Source: Sphingopyxis sp. OPL5
GTDB lineage: Bacteria; Pseudomonadota; Alphaproteobacteria; Sphingomonadales; Sphingomonadaceae
Direction of reading: 5' to 3'
DNA length: 64,000 nt
Assembly (NCBI RefSeq): GCF_003797775.2
Contig: NZ_CP060725.1
Location: 1,178,001-1,242,000, forward strand
Position numbers and translations under genes: made by a program. The notes under the pieces are model-generated. The model saw only the letters and a program-made list of their open reading frames with translations. It made no database searches and was not told the DNA's origin. This document shows positions 17,623 to 25,712 of the stretch, one piece after another; within the stretch, counting starts at the first letter, position 1, and each line of letters begins with the position of its first letter.

Positions 17623-18402
17623 CTAAATCCCCGCATACCATTCATAATCGATGCGGTCCTCCCAATAGCCGCCCTTGCCCGCGCCGATGCCATCGAGGCT
17701 GGCGACCGCTTCGATCCCGGTGACATATTTGGCGTGCTTGTAGCCCAGCTGGCGTTCGATCCGCAGCCGCAGCGGCGCGCCATTGGCGATCGGCAGCAGG
17801 GTGCGGTTGAGCGCCCACGCCAGGATCGTCTGCGGGTGCAGCGCGTCGATCAGGTCGCAGCTTTCATAATAGAGCGCGTCGCCGATCCGGTCGGCGCAGC
17901 GGAAGACGATGAAGCGCGCGGCGTCCTTGAGCTGCGCCGCCGCGAGGATGCGGCTGAGCTGCACCCCGGTCCATTCGCCGATCGCGCTCCACCCCTCGAC
18001 GCAGTCGTGGCGGGTGATCTGGCTCCGCTGCGGCATCGTACGGATATCGGCCATCGACAGCGACAGGGGCTTGGCCACCAGCCCCGTCACCACGACGCGC
18101 CAGTCGGCGAACCCGCTTGCGGCATGGCCGGCATAGGCCGCGCCCGGCGGCAGCTTCGTCCCGTTCGAGCGGAACACCGGCGACAGGTCGGCGCGGCCGA
18201 ACTCGCGCGCCAGCGCGTCGCGGTTCATCAGCGCGCGCTGGCTGCCGCGATGCATGTCCTCGCCCATCGACAATATCTTGCGCGTGATCGGTGCCTCGTT
18301 GATCGCGTCGCATCCGGCGAGCAGCGGCAGCGCGCCGGCCGCCGCGACCAGCCCGCCCGCGCGCGCGATCCACTGGCGGCGTGGAAGAAGGATATCGCTC
18401 AT
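17623..18402 (-). CDS. Molybdopterin-dependent oxidoreductase, predicted Tat-exported lipoprotein
   Basis: A 259-residue sulphite-oxidase-fold protein related to the MsrP/YedY group. Its N terminus has a twin-arginine signal (LPRRQWIARAG) followed by hydrophobic residues and a lipobox LLAGC, so Cys31 should be lipidated after Tat export. The Moco-coordinating Cys is Cys134 in TRHDCVEGW. LRLRIERQLGYKHAKYV is the usual C-terminal motif. The gene overlaps by ATGA a membrane cytochrome b gene upstream, which would feed it electrons as MsrQ does for MsrP. The substrate could be an oxidised protein residue or a small S- or N-oxide; this is an inference. At 259 residues it is shorter than most MsrP proteins. 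Confidence 0.86.
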   Translation of the reverse strand: MSDILLPRRQWIARAGGLVAAAGALPLLAGCDAINEAPITRKILSMGEDMHRGSQRALMNRDALAREFGRADLSPVFRSNGTKLPPGAAYAGHAASGFADWRVVVTGLVAKPLSLSMADIRTMPQRSQITRHDCVEGWSAIGEWTGVQLSRILAAAQLKDAARFIVFRCADRIGDALYYESCDLIDALHPQTILAWALNRTLLPIANGAPLRLRIERQLGYKHAKYVTGIEAVASLDGIGAGKGGYWEDRIDYEWYAGI

Positions 18403-19253
18403 TCGCCCTTCTCCGGCGGCAATCTGAACCAGCCGCTGACCATCGAACGGATCTCGTTCACCGGCCCCGCGAGCAACACCATGACGATATGGACGAAGAA
18501 AAACGCGACGAGCAGCCATGCCGCGATGAAATGGAGCGAGCGCGCCGACTGGCGTCCGCCGAAAATGTCGAGCAGCCACGGCCAGGCCGCGCCCATCCCC
18601 GGCGACATCGTCAGTCCGGTGAAGATCATCAGCGGCAGCAGGACAAAGATCACCCCGATGTAGCTCAGCTTCTGCAGGATATTATAGCGCGCCGCCGCCT
18701 CCCCCTTGGGAAAGCGCAGCCGGACATGATCCCTGATGTCGTGCCAGATATGGCGCGGCGACCATTCGTGCCGCCGGACGTGCAGGTCGCGTCGCAAATG
18801 CCCGCCGATCGCGGTCCAGAGCATATAGAGCGTCAGCCCGATCGCGAGCACCCAAGCAAAGAACAGATGCCAACGCCGCCCGTCGGCAAGGCTGTATTTG
18901 GTGGGGATCGTCGCCCAGCCCGGGAAGGCCCAGGTCTGTTCGACGCCCTTGGCATCGGTCCAGCGCCCGAGTACCCCGGTGGTCTCGATCCGCGTCTCGC
19001 CGATCCGCACAAAACCGGTCGTCGGCGTCGCCCCGACCGCGAACCATGCATGGTCGGGGTTGGCCCCATATTGCCCCCAATAGAGGCGCGGATGCGCGTT
19101 GAAGATCATCAGCCCGCTCATCAGCAGGATGAGCAGCGTGACGGCATTGACCCAATGCCAGATGCGCGTCGGCAGCCGGTGGCGATAGACACACCGCGGC
19201 TGCTCCGCGCCGGGCGGAACGGTGGGGGCTTCAGGCTGGGCCATATCCCCCAT
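18399..19253 (-). CDS. Cytochrome b561-type membrane haem protein, partner of Moco enzyme
   Basis: A 284-residue di-haem cytochrome b of the Ni-Fe-hydrogenase/thiosulphate-reductase b-subunit type. Four or five helices carry candidate haem-ligand His residues: RIWHWVNAVTLLILLMSG, RRWHLFFAWVLAIGLTLY, SARSLHFIAAWLLVAFFFVH. A long periplasmic loop lies between helices 1 and 2. ATG 19253 has GAGG about 10 bp upstream. The stop overlaps the start of the Moco oxidoreductase, so the two are a redox pair that takes electrons from quinol to the periplasm. It starts 21 bp after the acyl-CoA ligase stop and may be in the same transcript. Confidence 0.88.
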   Translation of the reverse strand: MGDMAQPEAPTVPPGAEQPRCVYRHRLPTRIWHWVNAVTLLILLMSGLMIFNAHPRLYWGQYGANPDHAWFAVGATPTTGFVRIGETRIETTGVLGRWTDAKGVEQTWAFPGWATIPTKYSLADGRRWHLFFAWVLAIGLTLYMLWTAIGGHLRRDLHVRRHEWSPRHIWHDIRDHVRLRFPKGEAAARYNILQKLSYIGVIFVLLPLMIFTGLTMSPGMGAAWPWLLDIFGGRQSARSLHFIAAWLLVAFFFVHIVMVLLAGPVNEIRSMVSGWFRLPPEKGE

Positions 19254-19274
19254 TCGCTTCGTTCCTCGCTTTGG

Positions 19275-20981
19275 TTACGCCGCGACCTCGGTCGCGAACT
19301 GCGCGCGATATTGGTTCCTGAGCGACACCTTGTCGATCTTTTCGCTGCCGAGTTTGGGCAGCGCCGCGTTCGACATCCAGATCTTGTACGGCACCTTGTA
19401 CGGCGCCAGCCGCGCGCTGAGGAACGAACACATCGCGCCGTCGTCGACCGTCGACCCGGGCTTCACCCAGATCACCGCGCCGACGACCTCGCCCAGCCGC
19501 TCGTCGGGCAGACCGAAGACCGCGCATTCATTGACGTCGGCATGTTCGTAGATCGCCGCCTCGACTTCCTGACAGCTGATATTCTCACCGCCGCGGATGA
19601 TGATGTCCTTCTTGCGGTCGACGATGAACAGATAGCCGTCCTCGTCGACGTAACCGAGGTCGCCCGAACGGAAATAGCCGCTGTCGAAAAACGCCGCCTT
19701 GGTCGCTGCCGGGTTGTTCCAATAGCCCTCGAAATTGGCAACCGAACGCATGCACACCTCGCCGACCCCGCCCTGCGGCAGTTCCTCGCCATTGTCGTCG
19801 AGGATCGCGAGATCGACCAGCGGCTTCGACGCCGGGCCGGTCGACATCGGCTTGGCGAGATAATTTTCGTTGATGATGCCGCAACCGACCGCATTGGTTT
19901 CGGTCAGCCCGTACCCGAGCAGGGGCTTGGCATCGCCCATCTCTTCGGACAGCCGCTTCACATGTTCGGGCGGGCGCGGGGCGCCGCCGCCGGCGTAGCT
20001 CTTGCACGTCGACAGGTCGTAGTTCTTGCGGTTCGGATGGGTCAGAATCTCATAGCTCATCAGCGGCACGCCGACGAAATAATTGCACTGCTCATCCTGG
20101 ATCAGCCGCATTGCCTCTTCGGCGTTCCACTTGGGCATCAGAACGAGTTTCCGCCCCAGCGCCATGCTCTGCAGGAAAACCGGGATTTCGGCGGTGACGT
20201 GGAACAGCGGCGTGCAGATCAGGGTCGCGGGCTGGATGTCCGACATCAGCCCGTCCTGCGTCAACAGGTGCACGATACTCGCGGTCTGGGTCACATAGTT
20301 GAAGATCGCTTGCACCACCGCCTCGTGGCGCGAATAGGCGCCCTTCGACTGGCCGGTCGACCCCGAGGTGAAGAGGATCGTCGCCAGGTCCTGACCGGTC
20401 AGCACCGGCAAAACCGTCTCGGCGCTGCCGCCCGCCGACGTGATCGGTGCGATCGCTTCGTCGATCGGCTTCAGCAGGTCGAGCGTGATGACCTTCGCGC
20501 CATGCGCGACCTCCTCGAGTCGCGCGGCGCGCTGGACGTCGGCGATCACCAGTTTCGCTTCGCTGTCGGCGATGCCGGCGGCGAGTTCGCCGCCCTGCCA
20601 CCAGCCATTGAGCAAGGTCGCGCAGCCGCCCGCGAGCAGCACGCCGATATAGGTCACGCACCAGGCATTGGCGTTGCGCATCGCGATGGCGACGCGGTCG
20701 CCGCGCTCGACGCCATGACCCTCGATCAATCCCGCCGCGACCTTGCGCGCCGCGGCATAGACTTGGCCGAAGCTTAGCCGCTCGTCGCCCTCGACGAGGA
20801 AGGTCGCATCGGCATGCTGCGCAGCAAAAAACGCAACATAATCGGCAAGGTTGGTCGGCGCGTTCGTAATAAAGGGAAGGTCCCGGCCAAAACGTTCGAC
20901 CGTTCCGACCTGGATCGGGCCGGCGGGACCCGTGATCAGATTATAGGCGGCTTCCAGGCGCAAATCGAGCGCGGATGGCAT
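19275..20981 (-). CDS. Class I adenylate-forming acyl-CoA ligase
   Basis: A 568-residue AMP-binding enzyme that activates a carboxylic acid to its CoA thioester. ATG 20981 follows AGGAGAG at 8 bp. The phosphate loop is ILFTSGSTGQSKGAYSRH, the adenine-binding motif YGLTETNAVG, the hinge GYLFIVDRKKDIIIRGGENI, and the catalytic Lys lies in KLGSEKIDK. Substrate type (fatty, aromatic or bile-acid-like) cannot be read. It is divergent from lgt and is followed closely by the cytochrome b and Moco genes. Confidence 0.9.
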   Translation of the reverse strand: MPSALDLRLEAAYNLITGPAGPIQVGTVERFGRDLPFITNAPTNLADYVAFFAAQHADATFLVEGDERLSFGQVYAAARKVAAGLIEGHGVERGDRVAIAMRNANAWCVTYIGVLLAGGCATLLNGWWQGGELAAGIADSEAKLVIADVQRAARLEEVAHGAKVITLDLLKPIDEAIAPITSAGGSAETVLPVLTGQDLATILFTSGSTGQSKGAYSRHEAVVQAIFNYVTQTASIVHLLTQDGLMSDIQPATLICTPLFHVTAEIPVFLQSMALGRKLVLMPKWNAEEAMRLIQDEQCNYFVGVPLMSYEILTHPNRKNYDLSTCKSYAGGGAPRPPEHVKRLSEEMGDAKPLLGYGLTETNAVGCGIINENYLAKPMSTGPASKPLVDLAILDDNGEELPQGGVGEVCMRSVANFEGYWNNPAATKAAFFDSGYFRSGDLGYVDEDGYLFIVDRKKDIIIRGGENISCQEVEAAIYEHADVNECAVFGLPDERLGEVVGAVIWVKPGSTVDDGAMCSFLSARLAPYKVPYKIWMSNAALPKLGSEKIDKVSLRNQYRAQFATEVAA

Positions 20982-21058
20982 CGGGCATCTCTCCTCTTGG
21001 TCTCGCTCGCCATACCCCTTATGGGGAGGCCTCTCCTGGGGAAGGACAGCGCGACTAT

Positions 21059-21940
21059 ATGTTTCTTTTTGCAACCTTAGCCGAAGCAACGCAATATGTG
21101 AACTTCCACGATCTCATGGGGGAAAACTCCGAGATCGCGTTCAGCGTCTTCGGCTGGCCGATCCGCTGGTATGCGCTCGCCTATCTCGCCGGCATCTTCC
21201 TCGGTTACTGGTATCTGCTCAAGCTGATCGACCAGCCCGGCGCCCCGATGGCGCGCCGCCACGCCGACGACATGATCTTCTATGCGATGCTCGGCATCAT
21301 CCTCGGCGGCCGCCTCGGCTATGTGCTCTTCTACAATCTGGAAGCCTATATCCAAAAGCCCGCGACGATCTTCAAATTGTGGGACGGCGGCATGTCGCTG
21401 CACGGCGGCGTCATCGGCGTGCTGATCGCGATCTGGTATGTGACGCGCAAGGAAAAGCTCAGCTTCCTGCGCTTCTGCGACTATGTCGCGTGCGTCATCC
21501 CCTTCGGCCTGTTCCTCGGCCGCATCGCCAATTTCGTCAACGGCGAGCTGTGGGGGCGCATTTCCCATGTTCCCTGGGCGATCATCTTCCCCGGCGAGGC
21601 CGGCCCGCTGCCGCGCCATCCGAGCCAGCTCTACGAAGCCGGCCTCGAAGGGCTGCTGATGATGGCGGTCCTCACCTGGCTCTTCTGGCGTACCGATGCG
21701 CGCTACAAGCCGGGCCTGCTCGTCGGCATGGCGTCGATCATCTATGGCGTCAGCCGCTTCGCGGTCGAGTTCGTCCGCAACCCCGACAGCCAGCGGATGT
21801 GGGTCGTCGAAAGCACCGGGCTGTCGATGGGGCAATGGCTGACCGTGCCGATGATCGTCATCGGCCTGTGGCTGGTCCTCACCGCCAAGCGCCGCCGCCA
21901 GCGCGTCGAACCGATCGCCGGACCCGACAGCGTTGCCTGA
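21059..21940 (+). CDS. lgt: Prolipoprotein diacylglyceryl transferase
   Basis: Inner-membrane enzyme that moves diacylglycerol from phosphatidylglycerol to the lipobox Cys of prelipoproteins. It has 293 residues from ATG 21059 (MFLFATLAEATQYVNFHDL); starts further upstream would add a non-conserved segment. The Lgt signature is GRIANFVNGELWGR, with GGMSLHGGVIG and RHPSQLYEAGLEG as further invariant motifs; seven helices are predicted. It heads an overlapping chain lgt-MidA-GNAT-pgeF, in which each start overlaps the previous stop. Confidence 0.96.
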   Translation: MFLFATLAEATQYVNFHDLMGENSEIAFSVFGWPIRWYALAYLAGIFLGYWYLLKLIDQPGAPMARRHADDMIFYAMLGIILGGRLGYVLFYNLEAYIQKPATIFKLWDGGMSLHGGVIGVLIAIWYVTRKEKLSFLRFCDYVACVIPFGLFLGRIANFVNGELWGRISHVPWAIIFPGEAGPLPRHPSQLYEAGLEGLLMMAVLTWLFWRTDARYKPGLLVGMASIIYGVSRFAVEFVRNPDSQRMWVVESTGLSMGQWLTVPMIVIGLWLVLTAKRRRQRVEPIAGPDSVA

Positions 21941-22973
21941 CGAGAGTCCGCTGGAAAGCCTCTGGACGGACGGCCCGGTCAGCCTCGCCGACTATATGGC
22001 GGCGGCGAACGGCCATTATTACGCGGCCCGCGACCCGCTCGGCGCCGCGGGCGATTTCACGACGGCGCCCGAGATCAGCCAGATGTTCGGCGAACTCGTC
22101 GGCATCTGGTGCGCCGACCTGTGGGATCGCGCCGGGCGTCCGGCCTTTCGCTATGTCGAACTCGGCCCCGGTCGGGGTACCCTCGCCGCCGATGCGCTGC
22201 GCGCGATGCGGCGTTTCGGCTGCGACCCCGTCGGCGTCGAACTGGTCGAAACCAGCCTGGCGCTGCGTGCGGCGCAATTGTCGCGCGTTCCCGATGCCCG
22301 GCACCATGACGCCGTCGAAAGCCTGCCCGGCGACGCGGCGCTGCTCATCGTCGCCAACGAGTTTTTCGACGCGCTGCCGATCCGCCAGTTCCTCGCGACC
22401 CCCGAGGGTTGGCGCGAGCGGCTGGTCGCACGCGACGGCGCGCGGCTCGTGACGCAGCATGGCGACACCCCGGTCGACGCCGACGTCGCGCCCCTGCTCC
22501 GCACCCAGCCCGTCGGGACGGTCGTCGAAACCAGCCCCGCCGCGTCCGCGGTCATGCACGGCTGCGCGCTGCGCATCGCGCACAGCGGCGGCGCGATGCT
22601 CGCGATCGATTACGGCTATCGCGGCCCCGCGGCGGGCGACACGCTGCAAGCGGTATCGAGCCACCGCTACGCCGACCCCTTCGAGCGCGCCGGCGAGGTC
22701 GACCTCACCGCGCATGTCGATTTCACCGCACTCACCGCGGCGGCGCGGCGCGGCGGGCTCACCGTCGCCGGTCCCGTCGGCCAGGGCCTATGGCTCCAGC
22801 GGCTCGGGATCGACGCGCGGCTCCAATCGCTGATTGCCGCCTCGCCCGCCCGCGCCGAAGAACTCGAGGGCCAGCGCCACCGCCTCGTCGAGGCGGGCGA
22901 GATGGGCGAATTGTTCCAGATCCTCACCGCCTTCGACCCCGCCTGGCCCCATCCCGCAGGATTTGCCGCATGA
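21933..22973 (+). CDS. MidA/NDUFAF7-type SAM-dependent methyltransferase
   Basis: A 346-residue protein of the DUF185 family, whose mitochondrial member NDUFAF7 methylates an Arg of complex I subunit NDUFS2. The start is TTG 21933, overlapping the lgt stop by 8 bp. FTTAPEISQMFGELVGIW is the family opening, ELGPGRGTLAADALRAM binds SAM, and NEFFDALPIRQFL is the substrate-pocket motif. The homologous role here, methylating complex I subunit NuoD, is an inference. It sits second in the coupled lgt chain. Confidence 0.92.
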   Translation: MPDESPLESLWTDGPVSLADYMAAANGHYYAARDPLGAAGDFTTAPEISQMFGELVGIWCADLWDRAGRPAFRYVELGPGRGTLAADALRAMRRFGCDPVGVELVETSLALRAAQLSRVPDARHHDAVESLPGDAALLIVANEFFDALPIRQFLATPEGWRERLVARDGARLVTQHGDTPVDADVAPLLRTQPVGTVVETSPAASAVMHGCALRIAHSGGAMLAIDYGYRGPAAGDTLQAVSSHRYADPFERAGEVDLTAHVDFTALTAAARRGGLTVAGPVGQGLWLQRLGIDARLQSLIAASPARAEELEGQRHRLVEAGEMGELFQILTAFDPAWPHPAGFAA

Positions 22974-23488
22974 TCGTCCTCACTCCCGCCACCATCGCCG
23001 ACGCCGAGGCACTGTCGGCGTTCGCCAATACGGCCTTTACCGCCACCTTCGGGCATATCTACGACCCCGCCGACCTCGCGCTCTTCCTGTCGACATGGAA
23101 CCCGCCCGACCGGTTCCGCGCCCAGATCGCCGATCCCGACTGGTCGATCGCGATGGTCCGCGACGATGCCGGCGCGATCCTCGGTTACGCCAAGATGGGC
23201 CCGCTCGACTTCGAGCTTCCCGCCGACCAGCCGACCGACGACGCGGTCGAACTCCACCAGATCTATCTCGCCGACGCCGCCAAGGGCACCGGCGTCGCCA
23301 CCGCGCTGATGGACTGGGGCATCGGCTGGGCGCGCGCGCGCGCCTCGATCCTCTATCTCTCGGTCTTCACCGACAATCCGCGCGCACAGGCGGTGTACCG
23401 CCGCTATGGTTTCTACGACGTCGGCCGCAATGCGTTTCGTGTCGGCAACCATGTCGACGAAGACCGCTTCTTCCGGCTCGACCTGTGA
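22970..23488 (+). CDS. GNAT-family N-acetyltransferase
   Basis: A 172-residue acetyltransferase starting in an ATGA overlap with the MidA stop. Acetyl-CoA-binding motif A reads LADAAKGTGVATALMDWGI (a degenerate QxxGxA), preceded by ELHQIY and followed by LYLSVFTDNPRAQAVYRRYG with the usual Tyr. Substrate unknown. It is third in the coupled chain. Confidence 0.9.
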   Translation: MIVLTPATIADAEALSAFANTAFTATFGHIYDPADLALFLSTWNPPDRFRAQIADPDWSIAMVRDDAGAILGYAKMGPLDFELPADQPTDDAVELHQIYLADAAKGTGVATALMDWGIGWARARASILYLSVFTDNPRAQAVYRRYGFYDVGRNAFRVGNHVDEDRFFRLDL

Positions 23489-24246
23489 GCGTCCCCTTCG
23501 TCCGGTCCGACGCGCTCGCCGACGTCCCCCATGGTTTCTTCGGCCGGCGCGGCGGCGTCTCGACCGGCGACCTCGCGTCGCTAAACTGCGGCCTCGGATC
23601 GGACGATGACCCGGCGCTGATCGCCGAGAACCGCCGCCGCGTTGCCGAAGCCGTGTTGCCCGGCGCGGCGCTGACCGGACTCTATCAGGTCCATGGCAAT
23701 CGCTGCGTGGTCGTCGACGGCGAAACCGACCTCGCCGCCCGCCCCGAGGCCGACGCGCTCGCGACCCGGACGCCCGGCCTGTTGCTCGGCATCCTGACCG
23801 CCGATTGCGTCCCCGTCCTTTTCGCCGACCGCCAAGCCGGCGTCGTAGGTGCAGCGCATGCCGGCTGGAAGGGCGCGCTCGCCGGGGTCACCGACGCGAC
23901 GCTGACCGCGATGGAAAGCCTGGGCGCCGCGCGCGCCAATATCGCGGTCGCGATCGGCCCGTGTATCGGGCGCGCCTCCTACGAGGTCGACGAGGGCTTC
24001 GTCGCCACCTTCCTGACCGACGATCCGGCCAACGAGCGCTTCTTCGCCGCCGGCAAGCCCGGTCATGCGATGTTCGACATCGCGGCCTATGTCGCCGCGC
24101 GCCTCGCCGCCGCCGGGGTGACGCGAATTGCCATCGGCGGGCACGACACCTATGCCGAAGCCGAGGATTATTTCAGCTATCGCCGCGCGTGTCATAAAGC
24201 CGAGAACAGCTATGGCCGCCAGCTATCGGTGATCGGAATCCGCTGA
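23485..24246 (+). CDS. pgeF: Polyphenol oxidase family / peptidoglycan editing factor
   Basis: A 253-residue YfiH/LACC1-family protein starting at GTG 23485, overlapping the GNAT stop. The zinc-site motifs are intact: YQVHGN (His), TADCVPVLF (Cys) and AHAGWKG (His), with GPCIG further on. Members act as purine nucleoside phosphorylase/adenosine deaminase, and in E. coli as an editing factor preventing misincorporation in peptidoglycan. Co-occurrence with lgt and MidA in one coupled chain is common in alphaproteobacteria. Confidence 0.92.
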   Translation: MSVPFVRSDALADVPHGFFGRRGGVSTGDLASLNCGLGSDDDPALIAENRRRVAEAVLPGAALTGLYQVHGNRCVVVDGETDLAARPEADALATRTPGLLLGILTADCVPVLFADRQAGVVGAAHAGWKGALAGVTDATLTAMESLGAARANIAVAIGPCIGRASYEVDEGFVATFLTDDPANERFFAAGKPGHAMFDIAAYVAARLAAAGVTRIAIGGHDTYAEAEDYFSYRRACHKAENSYGRQLSVIGIR

Positions 24247-24254
24247 TACATAAT

Positions 24255-24338
24255 CATCCGTCATCCCGGCGAAGGCCGGGATCTCAGCCCCGCATCGTGA
24301 CGCGCCGGCGAGAGCCCGGCCTTCGCCGGGATGATGGC
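24255..24338. repeat. Repeat family C, paired CCCGGCGAAGGCCGGGAT unit
   Basis: Two inverted copies of ATCCCGGCGAAGGCCGGG surround a ~30-bp centre. It lies between pgeF and the MFS gene; each unit is itself a hairpin. Confidence 0.75.
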
Positions 24339-24355
24339 AAAAAAGGGGGATGCGG

Positions 24356-25639
24356 ATGAAGAGCCTGGCGATACCGCGCAAACGGCTGGTTTCGATCGTC
24401 GGCGGGTCGCTCGGCAATCTGGTCGAATGGTACGACTGGTTCGCCTACGCCTCTTTCGCGATCTATTTCGCGCCCGTCTTCTTCCCCAAGGCCGACCCCA
24501 CCGCGCAGTTGCTGAGCACCGCCGCGATCTTTGCCGTCGGTTTCATCATGCGGCCGATCGGCGCCTGGGTGATGGGGCGGTTCGCCGACACGCGCGGACG
24601 CAAGGCGGGGCTGTCGCTGTCGGTCGCCTTGATGTTCAGCGGCTCCTTGCTGATCGCCGTCGCCCCCACCTATGCGGTCGCCGGGCTGCTCGGCCCCGCA
24701 ACGCTGCTCGTCGCGCGCATGTTGCAGGGCCTGTCGCTCGGCGGCGAATATGGCGCCAGCGCCACCTACCTCTCCGAAATGGCGCCGCGCAAGAATCGCG
24801 GTTTCTGGGCCAGCTTCCAATATATGACGCTGATCGGCGGCCAGCTCTGCGCGATCTTCGTCGCGGTGGTGCTGCAGGGCTTTTTGACCGAGGAGCAACT
24901 CACCGCCTGGGGCTGGCGCATTCCCTTCGTCATCGGGGCGCTGCTTGCGCTCGGCGTCTATGTACTCCGCCGCAACCTCGCCGAAACGCCGTCGTTCCAG
25001 AATCAGGCGGTCGACCGCCCCGCCTCGACTGCGAAGCTGCTGTGGAAAGAGCATCGCCGCGAATCGATCCTCGTCGGCATCTTGTCGGCGGGCGGCGGGC
25101 TCGGCGCCTACACCTACACCAGCTATATGCAGAAATATCTGTTCAACACCGTGGGCTTCGACAAGGCGACCGCGACCTATATCATCGCCGCCGTCCTCCT
25201 CTGGTTTACCGCGATGCAGCCGGTGTTCGGGGCGCTCGCCGACAAATTCGGGCGCAAGCCGATGCTGCTGCTGTTCGGTATCGGCGGCGCGATTGCCGCG
25301 GTGCCGACCTTCCAGACCCTCGAGACGGTGACCTCACCGATCGTCGCGACCTTGCTGATCATGATCCCGATCACCCTGCAAAGCGGCTACAGCGCCAACA
25401 ATGCGCTGGTGAAGGCCGAACTGTTCCCCGCGCATATCCGGGGTCTTGGCGTCGCCCTGCCCTATGCCATCGGCAATGCGCTGTTTGCGGGAACGCTCGA
25501 AATGGTCGCGCTCGGACTGAAGGGCGCGGGGGTCGAGTGGCTGTTTTATTTCTACGTGGCCTTCATCATCGCCGCCGCAGGCGTCGCAACGCTGATGCTC
25601 CCCGAAACGAAGGACCGCAGCCTGATCGTCGAGGATTGA
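24356..25639 (+). CDS. MFS metabolite:H+ symporter (KgtP/MHS-like)
   Basis: A 427-residue, 12-helix secondary transporter of the metabolite:proton symporter family. ATG 24356 is preferred over 24350 because GGGGGA lies 5 bp upstream. LGNLVEWYDWFAYASFAIYF is the hallmark first helix, GRFADTRGRKAGLSLS the loop 2-3 motif, and LSLGGEYGASATYLSEMAPR the helix 5 motif. Relatives import alpha-ketoglutarate, proline, citrate or shikimate. The downstream PLP enzyme may work on an imported amino-acid-related compound; that is speculative. Confidence 0.9.
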   Translation: MKSLAIPRKRLVSIVGGSLGNLVEWYDWFAYASFAIYFAPVFFPKADPTAQLLSTAAIFAVGFIMRPIGAWVMGRFADTRGRKAGLSLSVALMFSGSLLIAVAPTYAVAGLLGPATLLVARMLQGLSLGGEYGASATYLSEMAPRKNRGFWASFQYMTLIGGQLCAIFVAVVLQGFLTEEQLTAWGWRIPFVIGALLALGVYVLRRNLAETPSFQNQAVDRPASTAKLLWKEHRRESILVGILSAGGGLGAYTYTSYMQKYLFNTVGFDKATATYIIAAVLLWFTAMQPVFGALADKFGRKPMLLLFGIGGAIAAVPTFQTLETVTSPIVATLLIMIPITLQSGYSANNALVKAELFPAHIRGLGVALPYAIGNALFAGTLEMVALGLKGAGVEWLFYFYVAFIIAAAGVATLMLPETKDRSLIVED

Positions 25640-25712
25640 CCAATCGCCGGGTGACCGGCGGTCAAAAGCGCGTTAGTGGCATTTGAAACTATATTGCGCA
25701 GGAGTCTTTCTT

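Noticed and set aside
18381..20777. Long plus-strand frame opposite the cytochrome b and acyl-CoA ligase genes
   Set aside because: Both minus-strand proteins have complete motifs; the plus frame crosses two genes and has no domain.
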